A DNA stretch of 64,000 nt from Isotricha intestinalis (taxonomy: Eukaryota; Ciliophora; Litostomatea; Vestibuliferida; Isotrichidae), in assembly GCA_023807065.1 (NCBI GenBank), contig JAJJLU010003484.1, positions 1 through 64,000 of the forward strand. Reading direction: 5' to 3'. Below are positions 19,003 through 29,457 of the stretch, piece after piece. Positions within the stretch are counted from its first letter, which is position 1, and every line of letters begins with the position of its first letter. A program made the translations under genes and the position numbers. The notes beneath the pieces were generated by a model. The model was not told the origin of the DNA, searched no databases, and was given only the letters and a program-made list of their open reading frames with translations.

Positions 19003-20625
19003 TTATATACTTGAATTTGTAATTATCATTTTATTTGACTTTTTATTTTTTAAAAATAAAAATCTTTGAAAAATAAATTGATAATTAAAGAAATTAACTT
19101 GATTATTAATAGTTCTAAAATTAATATTATCTTCAACAAATTTTTTATTTTTACTTTTATTTTTTAATAAAATAAATTCTTCTCTTAAACAATTAAAATT
19201 ATTATTTACTTTATTACTTAATAAAATAATTTTATTTTGAAATTGTTCACAAAGTTTAATTTCTTCATAATTTATATTCCCTCTTAATTTAAGGCTTTTT
19301 ATATATTCACATATTTCTTTTAATAATTTACTTTTTTCTTTTTCAAATTTACTCATTTCTTTAACTCCATTAAATAATTTTTTATTATCATTTTTTATTT
19401 TATCTCCACTTAAAGATTTTATATTTAAACTTTCTTTAATTTTTTTTTTTTGATTTATTCTATATAATAATAATTTATTTTCTTCATTTAAATCTAAATA
19501 TTTTTGGTTCCATTTTATATTTTCATCTGAAAAATAATTATTGTCATTATCAATATTTCTTAAACTTTCAGTAAAAATTTTCATTAATTCATCTTCTTTT
19601 TTTCTTCTTTTTAATTCTTTCTTTTTACTTTTTTCTTCATCTTCTATTATTTTTTTTTCTATACTAATACATTTTGAAGTATCATTATTATTATTTATTA
19701 TATATTTTTTTATATTCATTTTTGATGTATTCTTTTTTAAACGAAAATTATGAGATAATTTTAATAAATTTTTATCAAATTGTCTTTTTACTTTTAACAT
19801 TTTATAATATTCATCCATAAATTTAATTGTCGGAAAAAAAAAAACATTATTATCTGATTTTTTGTCTATTAATATTTTATTTCCTAATTCAATTAGATCT
19901 GATAATTTTTTATTTATTATATTTATAATATCATTTTTTATTATTTCTTCATTTTGAAAATTTATAAAGGCATTTCTATAAAAAATAGAACTAATAATAT
20001 CATTAAAGAATAATTTTTTAATCAAAGAAATATTTAAAATTCTTTCTATATTACCAGAGAAACTTTTTAAATTATCTTTTTGGTTATTTATTTCATTTAA
20101 AATAATTTTAGTAATTAAATCAGGAAATTTATTATAAAAATCAATGATATCATTAAAATTTTTATTATTATTATGAAAAAAAGTTTCAATTTTATTTTTA
20201 TTTTCTTCTAATTTAATTTGAACATAATAATAAATATCTTCATAATTAATTTTATTCTGTTCGTTATTTATAATAATAGATTCATTAGAAAGAGAATTTT
20301 TTAAATTTAAATTACTATAATTTATAAATTCTATTCTTTTATTTGAATTATTATTTGATGAAGATCTTCTTATAATTAAATTATCATTATTATTATATTT
20401 TTCTATAATTTTATTTAATTTATTCTGAATTATTTTTTTTTTAAACAACTTTATTTTTCTTGAGTTTTGATTTTCAAAAAATTTTTTTTTCATTTGAGTA
20501 CTCTTTGATAAATCAATTGGAGTTAAAGAAGAATTAGAATTATTTAAACATAATATTCCTTTTTTTCTTTTAAATCTCAATAAATTTTTTTCATCAATAG
20601 TAATAGGAGATTTTGGAAAATCCAT
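19003..20625 (-). CDS. Lys/Asn-rich coiled-coil protein, function unknown
   Basis: About 540 residues from the MDFPKSPITIDEKN start; an upstream in-frame ATG (20685) would add a Phe-rich leader and probably is not used. The N-terminal 100 residues are basic and disordered, the middle is helical (about 130-260), a basic KSKKKELKRRKKEDE stretch lies near 345, and the rest is coiled coil. No family recognised. It shares direction with the FAM184-like gene at 20697-22607; only 71 nt separate them. Confidence 0.65.
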   Translation of the reverse strand: MDFPKSPITIDEKNLLRFKRKKGILCLNNSNSSLTPIDLSKSTQMKKKFFENQNSRKIKLFKKKIIQNKLNKIIEKYNNNDNLIIRRSSSNNNSNKRIEFINYSNLNLKNSLSNESIIINNEQNKINYEDIYYYVQIKLEENKNKIETFFHNNNKNFNDIIDFYNKFPDLITKIILNEINNQKDNLKSFSGNIERILNISLIKKLFFNDIISSIFYRNAFINFQNEEIIKNDIINIINKKLSDLIELGNKILIDKKSDNNVFFFPTIKFMDEYYKMLKVKRQFDKNLLKLSHNFRLKKNTSKMNIKKYIINNNNDTSKCISIEKKIIEDEEKSKKKELKRRKKEDELMKIFTESLRNIDNDNNYFSDENIKWNQKYLDLNEENKLLLYRINQKKKIKESLNIKSLSGDKIKNDNKKLFNGVKEMSKFEKEKSKLLKEICEYIKSLKLRGNINYEEIKLCEQFQNKIILLSNKVNNNFNCLREEFILLKNKSKNKKFVEDNINFRTINNQVNFFNYQFIFQRFLFLKNKKSNKMIITNSSI

Positions 20626-20696
20626 ATTTAAAAAAAAAATTAAAAATATTTTATATAAAAAATTGTGAAAAAAAGAGAAAAACAAAAAAAATATTA

Positions 20697-22607
20697 TTAT
20701 TTTTTTTCTCTAACATTAATTCTAATTTTATTATTTTTGGGAGCTGAACTTTGTAAAAATCTTTTTGAATTTTTTCTATTTAAAATCGCAATAGAACTTT
20801 TAACAGAAATAGCATTAATAGTATTATTATTTTTATCATCTTTTTTACCTTCAATATTTTTAATAAATTTTTTCTCAAGTTTAGAAGAAGAAGAATCTAT
20901 ATTTTTATATCCAATATCTTTAATAATAGAATTTCTTTTCATTTTCTCAATAAAATCTTTTTTAACAGTCTTAAAATTTTCTAAAACATTTAAATTTTCT
21001 TTTTTTTCTTCAAGCGATAAATCAGATAATAAATTTTTTTTTTCATTTGAAGAAGAATTTGTAGTTAATTCTAATAACTTTTGATAATTTTCTTTTAATT
21101 TAATATTATCTATTTTTAATTGAGATATTTGAGAATCTAATTTTATTTGTAATTCATTTAATTCTAAAGTATGTTGAAATGATATTCTATTTATTTCTTC
21201 TCTATATTTTGATTCTATTCTTTCTTTATTTAATTCATAATTTTTTTTTATTTCTAAATTTTTTTTTTCATATTCTTTTTCAATAGTTTTTTTTGTTGTT
21301 TCTATTTCTTTTTTTAATTTATTTATTGTTTCTTCCTTTTTTTTCATTTCTGTTTCATCTTCTTTTATTCTATTTTTTAATTCTTCATTTTCTATTTTTA
21401 TTTTTTTTGTTTCTTCGTTTTTTTTTTCTTCTTCATTTTTTATAAACTCTTCTTTATATTTTTTTTTTTCTATTTCATTTTCACTTTTTATTTTTTCTAT
21501 TTTTGAATTATATTCTTTTTTAATTTCTGAAATTTTATTATTTAAATTTAATTTTTCTTCTTCTAATTTTTTATTATTATTTATTTTTTCTTCTTCATAT
21601 TTGATTTTTATTTCATTTAATTCTTTTAAATATTTTTCTTTCTCAACATTTAATTTACTAAAAGATACTTTATTATCATTTATTAATTTAGTTTTTTTTT
21701 CTATATTCTCTTGTAAATCTTTATTAATTAAATTTAATTTATTAATTATTTCTTCTTTTTTAGATATTAATTTATTTAAATTATCAATTTCTTTATTTTT
21801 TTCTCCTAAATTATTTTTATTTTTTATTTCATTTTCATTATTTTCTTTTAATTTACTTAAAGAATTATTATATTCATTAGTTATATTTTGTAATTGTTTT
21901 TCTAATAATAATATTTGATTTTTTAAATTCTTAATTTCAATTTGTAATTTTTCTTTTTCTGAATTTGAATTTGTGAATTCATTATATAATAATTCATATT
22001 TTTTATTTAATTCATTCAAATTTCTATTTTTATCATTAATAATAATATCTTTATCACTAATTTTTTTTTTCATTTCTGAATTTATTTTTTCTATAATTTT
22101 ATCGTTTTCTTCTTTTAATTCTATAACTTTTTTATCATAATTATTTTTAAAATTTTCTAATTCTATATTTAATTTATTATTTTTATCCTTTTGTTCAAAA
22201 ACATTTTTAGCATAATCATCTTTTAATTGTTTCAATTGATTTGACATTGAATTAACTTTAATTTCAAATTCATATTTTATATCTTCATTAATATTTTTTT
22301 TATTATCTTTAAATTCATTATATTCTTTTTGAATTTTGTTTATAACTCGATTACATTTATATTCAACTTCCAATTTGAAATTTTCATATTTTTCTTCATA
22401 TAATTTCTTCAAATTTTTAAATTCATTTATTTGTGAATTAATCTTATTATATAATTTACTAATTTTTTCATTATGTTCTTTTTCTATATTTGAAATAATT
22501 GTTTCAAGCATTAATTCATGTTCTTCATTTTTAGCATTTAATAAATAAATAATTCTGGTTAATTGAGTTAATTTTGAAGAAAATTGAGTTTTTAATTGGT
22601 CATTCAT
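20697..22607 (-). CDS. FAM184-like coiled-coil protein
   Basis: 636 residues from MNDQLKTQFSSK; the longer frame to 22661 would overlap the divergent gene's first codons. The N-terminal LTQLTRIIYLLNAKNEEHE closely follows the FAM184 signature 'AQLTKVIYALNTKNDEHE'. The rest is continuous Lys/Glu/Asn coiled coil up to about 560, then a basic Ser-rich tail. FAM184 proteins are poorly characterised but recur in ciliated lineages. The start region is shared with a divergent gene beginning at 22653, leaving 45 nt for both promoters. Confidence 0.75.
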   Translation of the reverse strand: MNDQLKTQFSSKLTQLTRIIYLLNAKNEEHELMLETIISNIEKEHNEKISKLYNKINSQINEFKNLKKLYEEKYENFKLEVEYKCNRVINKIQKEYNEFKDNKKNINEDIKYEFEIKVNSMSNQLKQLKDDYAKNVFEQKDKNNKLNIELENFKNNYDKKVIELKEENDKIIEKINSEMKKKISDKDIIINDKNRNLNELNKKYELLYNEFTNSNSEKEKLQIEIKNLKNQILLLEKQLQNITNEYNNSLSKLKENNENEIKNKNNLGEKNKEIDNLNKLISKKEEIINKLNLINKDLQENIEKKTKLINDNKVSFSKLNVEKEKYLKELNEIKIKYEEEKINNNKKLEEEKLNLNNKISEIKKEYNSKIEKIKSENEIEKKKYKEEFIKNEEEKKNEETKKIKIENEELKNRIKEDETEMKKKEETINKLKKEIETTKKTIEKEYEKKNLEIKKNYELNKERIESKYREEINRISFQHTLELNELQIKLDSQISQLKIDNIKLKENYQKLLELTTNSSSNEKKNLLSDLSLEEKKENLNVLENFKTVKKDFIEKMKRNSIIKDIGYKNIDSSSSKLEKKFIKNIEGKKDDKNNNTINAISVKSSIAILNRKNSKRFLQSSAPKNNKIRINVREKK

Positions 22608-22652
22608 AAAATTGAATTTTATATTTATTTTTAAATAATAATTAAAAATATA

Positions 22653-23066
22653 ATGTCTCACTTTACTCCTATAAATATAGTATTGAATATTTAATAATAT
22701 TTAATCATATTTTTTTAGAATTTTGATAAATTTTTAGGTAAGAAAAAAAATTATGATTTTGAATCAGAAAGTGAAGAAGAAAATATAATTCAGGAAAAAA
22801 AAGAGAAAGAAATTATTAAAAATAATGAAAAAGAAAATAAACAAATTGAATTAATTATAAATGATAAAAAAGAAATAAGTAAAATGTCAATTATTGAAGA
22901 AAAAAAAAATGAAATTGAAAAATTATTAAAAGATATAAAAAATGAAGTTAATAAAGTTGTTATTTGTAGATTATGCAAAAGAAAATTTGGAAATCAAGTT
23001 CATTATTTAAGACATTGTAATTTATCAAAAATCCATTTAGACAACTTAAAAAAATATGAAAAATAA
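22653..23066 (+). CDS. Small C2H2 zinc-finger protein with one 39-nt intron
   Basis: Exon 1 (22653-22679) encodes MSHFTPINI. The intron is 22680-22718 (GTATTG...TTTTTTAG). Exon 2 runs 22719-23066, giving 124 residues. After an acidic coiled region comes CRLCKRKFGNQVHYLRHC with a second His six residues after the first, like the C2H2 finger of RBM5/RBM6/RBM10 splicing factors ('CLLCxRxF...L.RH..LS..H'). The RRM, OCRE and G-patch domains of those proteins are absent, so only the finger is shared. Role in RNA processing is inferred. Confidence 0.7.
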
Positions 23067-23100
23067 TAAAAATATTTTTGAAAAAATAATGTAAAAAAAT

Positions 23101-24321
23101 TTAATGAAGCCATTTAATTTTTTTATAAATTTTACCTTTTCCTTTTTTACCATATTTAATATAAACAACTCCTCCTTTTTTTTGAATAACAGAAAAAGTT
23201 TTTAAAAGTTTTTTTTGGAAAATTAAAATATTTTCTTCTTTTATTTTCTCAATTATTATTCTTTGAAAAATTCCAGTTGCTCCAGTAAATTTAGAGTAAA
23301 CATTACTGAAAAAAGAATGAGATGATAATTTATTTGATAAACTCATATTTATTTCATTATCATTATAAACTTGACAAACACAAGGATTATCTTTATTAAT
23401 TTTATTTTTTGAATTTTCTCTTTTAAATAAAATTTTATTTAATTTATATATGTGAATAATATAATTGTTTACTAAAAAAATAAAATATTTCGCATTTTCA
23501 CTGAAAATAAAATTGTTTAATGAAAATAATTGATTTCCTAAATATAAACAAAATTTTAAATTATAATTAAATTTTTCATCTTTTGAATAAATATGAATTT
23601 TATTTGAATATTTAGATGTTGCTAAAATATAATTTGTATTTCCACCATCAATAAATATTGTATTAATATAATCAAAACTATTTACTTCAATTTCTTTTTT
23701 AATTTCCATTAATTTTTTTTCCTTTTTATCATTTATTGTATAAATATAAACTTCAATTTTATTTTGTGAATTTATTCCTACTTTTCCTAAATAAAAATAA
23801 TCGTTATCTATATTATAACTTACAATTTCTTTATTATTAGAAGCAATATCATTAATAGTTTTAATATATTCTAATTTCAATAAATCAAATAAAACAATTT
23901 TATTAGTAAAAATAAGTATAATTAAATATTTACTAATATAAAAATCATAAATATTTTCTTGGCATTTAATTATTATTTTAGAATCTTTTAAAAAATCATT
24001 TGCTAAACAAAGACAATTAGGTTTAAATTTTTCATTATTTTCACTTCCGATAAAAAAAACATATTTAGAAGAATAATAAGTTAAAGCATTAATAATATCT
24101 CCAATATCATGATGAAAATTATCAAATCGATTTAAAAGAGTAAAACTTTCAACATCAAAAATTCTATAACCAATATTTGATCCAACAATAAATAAATCAT
24201 TATTTTGATTAATTCTAATTGAATTAATAATAAGATTATCATGAATATTCCAAGGAGTATTTAACAATTTTTCAATTAAAACTTTTCTCATATATTTATT
24301 ATAATTATTATTATTTTTCAA
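23101..24321 (-). CDS. WD-repeat PROPPIN-like protein lacking FRRG
   Basis: 406 residues with seven weak WD blades. The first blade (INSIRINQNNDLFIVGSNIG, YRIFDVESF) resembles Atg18/WIPI PROPPINs. The position that carries the phosphoinositide-binding FRRG in true PROPPINs reads LKFCLYLG here, after ILATSKYSNKIHIYS. Loss of both arginines suggests no canonical PI3P/PI(3,5)P2 binding. Its start lies 13 nt from the start of the divergent gene at 24335; if translation begins at the downstream MRKVLIEKLL the gap is 43 nt. Autophagy or endosomal function is therefore uncertain. Confidence 0.65.
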   Translation of the reverse strand: MKNNNNYNKYMRKVLIEKLLNTPWNIHDNLIINSIRINQNNDLFIVGSNIGYRIFDVESFTLLNRFDNFHHDIGDIINALTYYSSKYVFFIGSENNEKFKPNCLCLANDFLKDSKIIIKCQENIYDFYISKYLIILIFTNKIVLFDLLKLEYIKTINDIASNNKEIVSYNIDNDYFYLGKVGINSQNKIEVYIYTINDKKEKKLMEIKKEIEVNSFDYINTIFIDGGNTNYILATSKYSNKIHIYSKDEKFNYNLKFCLYLGNQLFSLNNFIFSENAKYFIFLVNNYIIHIYKLNKILFKRENSKNKINKDNPCVCQVYNDNEINMSLSNKLSSHSFFSNVYSKFTGATGIFQRIIIEKIKEENILIFQKKLLKTFSVIQKKGGVVYIKYGKKGKGKIYKKIKWLH

Positions 24322-24334
24322 TTAATTTAATTAA

Positions 24335-24796
24335 ATGTCTAAAAATCCTTTGAAGATTAATTCAATTAGAACACAACTTTTAAAAGTTATTGATTCAGAA
24401 ATAAAAATTAATAAAGTTAAAGAAGAATTACCAAGTTTAAATAAATCTCCATTGGATTTTCACAATAATATTTTAATAGAAATTAAAGATTATTCTCATA
24501 GTTTACAAAAAATAATGAGAGGATTTGATACATTTTTAAAAAGAAATATGATGATTAAATTAAAAAGAAAAGAAAAAATTAAAATTTCAAACACAATAAA
24601 AAATGTTAAAAGTTTTAAAAATTTAAAATATCCTTTTAAATATTTAAGGCATGTTTGTTCTTCGGTTAAAATTCCTGTTAAAGGAAGAAGTAGAACAGAA
24701 ATAAGTAAAGTTCTTGAAATTGATTCTGATTTGTTAATTGGAAAAAATCATAGTAATCAAAAAATTCATTTTGACAAATTTATTTTGAATTTTTAA
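24335..24796 (+). CDS. Hypothetical basic protein, 153 residues
   Basis: Begins MSKNPLKINSIRTQLLK, mostly helical with a strongly basic middle (FLKRNMMIKLKRKEKIK). The C-terminal half has three hydrophobic segments (LKYPFKYLRHVCSS, VLEIDSDLLIG). No known domain recognised. Its start is only 13 nt from the divergent PROPPIN-like gene. Confidence 0.6.
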   Translation: MSKNPLKINSIRTQLLKVIDSEIKINKVKEELPSLNKSPLDFHNNILIEIKDYSHSLQKIMRGFDTFLKRNMMIKLKRKEKIKISNTIKNVKSFKNLKYPFKYLRHVCSSVKIPVKGRSRTEISKVLEIDSDLLIGKNHSNQKIHFDKFILNF

Positions 24797-25177
24797 TTTT
24801 TTTTTTGGTGTACAAATTTCATTTTTTTGATAAAATATATTTTAGATTTCGTTTTAAATTTAAATTGATTTAGTTATTAGGTTTTTTTTCTCGTTTGATG
24901 TAAATGTTTTATCATGTATTAATGGAATTTATTTTTCAATTTATCATTCTATATATAATATTTTTTATTATTTCTTCTTTGTGTTATTAGATATAATGTT
25001 AATATAATAATTTTATAATACTATATGAACAATATTATTATAACATAAAAATATTAAAAACTATTTAATATATTCATTAAAATTTGAAAAAAATTTTTTT
25101 GTTTTTTTTAAATTAATTTCTTTAATTGTTTAATTTGAATGAAAAAAAAAATAAATAATTCTACAATATTAAATATA
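24797..25177. other. Convergent 3' spacer
   Basis: 381 bases between two converging genes. AT-rich; I see no promoter, ORF or repeat I can support. One minus-strand frame reads protein-like if TAA is ignored, but its base composition by codon position is weak (see rejected items). Confidence 0.55.
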
Positions 25178-26200
25178 TTATTTCTTATTTTTCTTTGAAA
25201 TATAAGGTCGAAATGTAATACCTTCTTCTTTATCAATTTTATCAGTTAATTCTCTTCTTTTATTTTGTTTTTGTTTATAATCATTATATAATTTTTCAAT
25301 TTTATTTCTATCAATAAATTTTCTTGAATTTTGACTATTTCCACTTTGAGAATGAAAATTACTTTCACTTTTAATTCTTTTAACATAATCAACAATTTTT
25401 TGATTTCTAATGATTTGTCTTCGATTGGAATCTTCGTATAATTTTTGATAAATATTATTATTAGGATCTGAAGAATAATTATTTTGATTAGTAGAAATAT
25501 TATTATAATTTTTATCAAAAGATTTTTTTGAAATATGAGGAGCAAAAGTACAATTTTTACCAAATTCATCTTCTGATCTTTTCATTAATTTTTCTTTATT
25601 TCTTTTTTTATGTTTATTATATTCATCTTGTCTACTTATAAAATCTTGTAATATTGTTCTTGAAGTATTATTACTTTTACTTCTTTTATTTAAAATTTCA
25701 TTTGAATTTTTCTTATAAAAATTTTTCCTTAAATTTTGATATGATGAACCTTTATAATTTCTAGTATTTTGAAATGTAAATAAATTATTGTCTAAATTAT
25801 TATTCTCTATTTTTATTTCTATATCTTCTTTTTTTTTATGGAAATTAATCATTTTATTCATATCATAATTAAATGTTAATAAATACCATAAATTATAAAA
25901 ATGCTTTTTTTTCTTTGTTTGAAATCTTTCATATATATCAATTATTGTTTTTAATATATTTATATTTGCTTTTAATTTATGTTCAAAAAATTTATTCACT
26001 AATTTTAAACTCATTGATTTTTGATTAATTTCTGGAAGATTTTGAAAAAAAGAAAAAAGAGTATTAATTAAAATTTCTTTTATTTTTTCAGATGAGTTCA
26101 CACAAGAATTTAAAGTAGTTAAAAATATATTTATTGAATCATCAGTGACTAATCCAATATAACATAAATAATCTAAGAATTCTTTTGCTGTTTGTTCCAT
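25178..26200 (-). CDS. Hypothetical protein with two TF-x-P-x-IS motifs
   Basis: 340 residues. The N-terminal half is helical (about 1-115). The C-terminal half is basic and disordered, carrying two copies of a short motif: CTFAPHISKKSF near 218 and ITFRPYISKKNKK at the C-terminus. Short 'TFxPxI' repeats are common in ciliate and flagellar structural proteins. Coils with KQKQNKRREL lie between them. Function unknown. Confidence 0.65.
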   Translation of the reverse strand: MEQTAKEFLDYLCYIGLVTDDSINIFLTTLNSCVNSSEKIKEILINTLFSFFQNLPEINQKSMSLKLVNKFFEHKLKANINILKTIIDIYERFQTKKKKHFYNLWYLLTFNYDMNKMINFHKKKEDIEIKIENNNLDNNLFTFQNTRNYKGSSYQNLRKNFYKKNSNEILNKRSKSNNTSRTILQDFISRQDEYNKHKKRNKEKLMKRSEDEFGKNCTFAPHISKKSFDKNYNNISTNQNNYSSDPNNNIYQKLYEDSNRRQIIRNQKIVDYVKRIKSESNFHSQSGNSQNSRKFIDRNKIEKLYNDYKQKQNKRRELTDKIDKEEGITFRPYISKKNKK

Positions 26201-26342
26201 GTGTTTTTATTTTCAATTTAATAATTAAATTTTTAAAAAAATTAAATATAATTTAATGAATTATTTTCAATAATACCTATATTATTTTTTTTATTTTTAA
26301 AAAACTTTTAAATATTAAAAATATATTAAATAAAAACTTCAA

Positions 26343-28799
26343 TTATTTCATAACAGGAGAAAAATTAGCAAAATGTTCAATGACATTTTTATAAAATTTA
26401 TCATAAAAATTATTATCAAATCTTTTTGTTAAATCAAATAAATTTTCAAACATAAAATAACATAAACAATTAAAATGATGAAAAGTTCCATCATAACTAG
26501 ATAAATTAATTTTATAATTAAAATCCTCAAAATTATTATCAATAACATTTAAATCAACATTATTACTATTATAATTATTGAAATTAATTTCATCAGTAGT
26601 TTCAAGTTCATGATCAGATAAATTATCATCATTTATAATATCATTTGGAAGAGTAAAATTAATACTATCATTTATTTCTTGTATAGTTCCAATATTAATT
26701 ATTTCTGCTTTACTGCCTTTTTTTTTTATTTTAATATTTCCTTCTTTTTCATGTTTTTGAGTATTTTCATATTCATAATACATCATTAATAAATTAAATT
26801 TTTTTACTCCTAATAATTTCAAACATTGAATATCTTTTTGTAAAATATCTATAAATTCATTATAATTCTTTAATAAAATTTTATTTAAATTTATATCATC
26901 TTTTTTAGTTTCTATTTCATATGATCTTTCAAATATTGGATCATTTTTTATTAATAAAGAATCATTTGTAATTTGAGAAGAAGATAAACTTAATACTTTA
27001 TTTTGATTATTAAATCTTACTAATTGCCAAAAAGAATAAGTATCTTTTTGTCTATTTTCAACCAAAGAATTTTGAGTTATTATAATTAATAATGGTTTAA
27101 AATTATTTATTTTTATTTTAAATATTCCTAATATTATTGGTAAAAAAGATGTTGGATTTGTTTCTGTGTGAAAAAAATATCTTTGTAAATAATTATCAAA
27201 ATTTTCAGAAAAAGGTTTCATTTCTGAATGGAAAATATCAATATTTAATCCTTTGTCTTTTGTTTTTAAAGACATATAATTTAAATATTGAAATGATTGG
27301 TCTTGAATATTTAAACTTATTAAACTATCAATAGAATTTTTATTTTTTGTTTGTAAATGATTTAAAAGAGAATTTGTTATATTTTCAACATTTAATTCCT
27401 TTGAATTTAAAATTTGTAAAATATTACTAACATTAAAATACGAGATATCAACATTTAAATTAGAAAAATTTTCACGATTAAAACCATCAATTTTATAATT
27501 TAAAATATGTTCAAATTTTTTAAAATCATTTTTTTTCTTATTAATTTTAAAATTAAAAGTATTTGTATTAGTTTGATTAGAAGAATAACTATCATTTGGA
27601 ATTTCACTAATAGATAAAGTATTACTAACATTAAAAGCTTTTCTCATATTTCTAGTTTGAGCTCTTTTACTGAAAATTTTAGTTTGATAAATATTAAAAA
27701 TAGAAAATAAAGATATATTAAGAATACAATCATAATAATCAAAAATATAATCTTCAAATATATATCCGTTATTATAACAATTAATTAATTCTTCATCTCC
27801 AGGAGAAGGAATTAAAATTTCATTTATTTCTTGAGAAAAAGAACTCAAAGAAAAAGATTCATATGAATAAGATATACTTTCTAAAGGAGTATTTTGTATA
27901 TTTTCTGTTATTTCTTTTCTTAATTTTTTTCCTATTAATCCTATTATTGTTTTTCTTAATTTATATTGAGAAAATTTTGATATTGATAAATAATAAAATT
28001 CTATTAAGGAATCTATGAAAAGCAATAAAAATGAAGTTATACTTGATAATATATTTAAATTATCGTAGTTTTTTATTTTGGAATTTCTTTGACTTATTTT
28101 TATTATTGATATTCCTATTCCTTGTTCTATTCCATATATTATATATAAAAATGATAATATTATATTTTTCTTACAAACTGAAATTAATTTTTTTTGAGTT
28201 TTAAAAATAAAAGGTTTAACTAATTTAAAAGTATTTAAGTATAATAAAAAAGACATTAAAGAAGTTATTGTTAAAATACTCCATTTATAAAAATCAAATA
28301 TATAAAAAGGATTTAAATATAATAGATTATTCCCTATTATAATATTTTTATCATTATTATAATAAGTTATATCAAAAAAATAAGAAGTAAGACTAATTAA
28401 AATAATAATAATTTCATAATAAAATTGAGATTTATAATTATAAATAATAGAATTAAAAATATAATTTGGTCTTTTGAAAGTCAAATAAAATTCTAAAGAC
28501 ATAAATAATCTTATTATATAAAAAGCAGGAATAAATAAATTAAAAATATGTAATTGAATTAACGATAAATTTATTGAAGTTGAAGAATTTCCTGAATTTT
28601 CATCTAATATATTAAATAAACAAATTATCATATAAAATATATAACATATGAAAGTTATTAAACTTTTTTCAACATATAAATAATCTTCTTTTACTTTTTT
28701 ATTTTTATAAAGTGAAATATATGAATTCAAAAAAAAGAGTGAATTTATTAAAATAATTATACTCACACATATATTAAATAAAGTTTGATAAATTTCCAT
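26343..28799 (-). CDS. Seven-TM protein fused to a PIPK-like domain (GPCR-PIPK type)
   Basis: 818 residues. Seven hydrophobic helices occupy about 5-285. A linker with many Ser/Asn leads to a C-terminal region (about 310-815) that resembles phosphatidylinositol-phosphate kinases: a DNYLQRYFFHTETNPTSFLP stretch, then LLIIITQN, LKNYNEFIDILQKDIQ and a terminal FDNNFYDKFYKNVIEHF. The layout matches the GPCR-PIPK group known in oomycetes, Dictyostelium and ciliates. The catalytic DLKGS is not seen and the MDYSLL position reads FNLLMMYYEY. Kinase activity is therefore doubtful. The fit is by architecture; the catalytic lobe is too divergent to be certain. Confidence 0.55.
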   Translation of the reverse strand: MEIYQTLFNICVSIIILINSLFFLNSYISLYKNKKVKEDYLYVEKSLITFICYIFYMIICLFNILDENSGNSSTSINLSLIQLHIFNLFIPAFYIIRLFMSLEFYLTFKRPNYIFNSIIYNYKSQFYYEIIIILISLTSYFFDITYYNNDKNIIIGNNLLYLNPFYIFDFYKWSILTITSLMSFLLYLNTFKLVKPFIFKTQKKLISVCKKNIILSFLYIIYGIEQGIGISIIKISQRNSKIKNYDNLNILSSITSFLLLFIDSLIEFYYLSISKFSQYKLRKTIIGLIGKKLRKEITENIQNTPLESISYSYESFSLSSFSQEINEILIPSPGDEELINCYNNGYIFEDYIFDYYDCILNISLFSIFNIYQTKIFSKRAQTRNMRKAFNVSNTLSISEIPNDSYSSNQTNTNTFNFKINKKKNDFKKFEHILNYKIDGFNRENFSNLNVDISYFNVSNILQILNSKELNVENITNSLLNHLQTKNKNSIDSLISLNIQDQSFQYLNYMSLKTKDKGLNIDIFHSEMKPFSENFDNYLQRYFFHTETNPTSFLPIILGIFKIKINNFKPLLIIITQNSLVENRQKDTYSFWQLVRFNNQNKVLSLSSSQITNDSLLIKNDPIFERSYEIETKKDDINLNKILLKNYNEFIDILQKDIQCLKLLGVKKFNLLMMYYEYENTQKHEKEGNIKIKKKGSKAEIINIGTIQEINDSINFTLPNDIINDDNLSDHELETTDEINFNNYNSNNVDLNVIDNNFEDFNYKINLSSYDGTFHHFNCLCYFMFENLFDLTKRFDNNFYDKFYKNVIEHFANFSPVMK

Positions 28800-28929
28800 T
28801 TGTTAGTATTTATTTTTTTTTGAAATTATTTTTTTTATTCTTTTCTTAAATAAAATCAATAATCAATATTTAAAAATTTAATATTTAAAAAAAATTATGT
28901 TTATGGATTTTTTAATATTTATTTTATTT

Positions 28930-29457
28930 TTAATCTTCTTTTTCAGATTCAGAATAATTTCTATTTTTTTCCTTATGTTTTTTATCTTTTTTATTCTTTT
29001 CTTTACTTTTAATTTTTTCGTTTTTATTTTTTTCAGTTTTTTCTTTCAATTTTTCCTTAGGATTATTTTCTTCATATTTATTAGGTTTTTTCTTTTTAAT
29101 TCCAATAAATTTACGATATAAGTAAGTGATACTTTTTTTATTCATTATTCTAAAATCATCAGTAATAAATCTTTGATTAATACCATAATCTTCAGAATAA
29201 ACAATAATTTCATCTTTATCATTTAAAAAATCAGAAATATTATATTCTGGAAGTAATATATATAAATTTTCTTTTAATTCAATTCTTCCTGGTTTGAAAG
29301 ATAAATGCAATTTAAATAATTTTTCTTTAACAAATCTTAATACTATTCCTACCTGAGCTTTTTTATCAAATAAACCTGCTATTCTAATATTATATGGTAA
29401 AATTTGAATAAAAATTCTTATTTTTTCTTTTGCAATATTATTATTTTCTCTATCCAT
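28930..29457 (-). CDS. Ubiquitin-fold/coilin-N-like protein with Lys-rich tail
   Basis: 175 residues. Residues 10-82 form a beta-grasp-like pattern (RIFIQILPYNIRIAG, VLRFVKEKLFKLH, NLYILLPEYNISDFL, DEIIVYSED), like the ubiquitin-fold N-terminus of coilin-type proteins. It is followed by a long Lys/Glu tail ending SESEKED. A role in nuclear bodies would fit but is inferred from the fold only. Confidence 0.5.
   Translation of the reverse strand: MDRENNNIAKEKIRIFIQILPYNIRIAGLFDKKAQVGIVLRFVKEKLFKLHLSFKPGRIELKENLYILLPEYNISDFLNDKDEIIVYSEDYGINQRFITDDFRIMNKKSITYLYRKFIGIKKKKPNKYEENNPKEKLKEKTEKNKNEKIKSKEKNKKDKKHKEKNRNYSESEKED

Noticed and set aside
24797..25177. A minus-strand frame with several TAA codons that reads protein-like if TAA is Gln
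   Set aside because: The number of TAA codons is what chance predicts and G+C by codon position shows only a weak periodicity.
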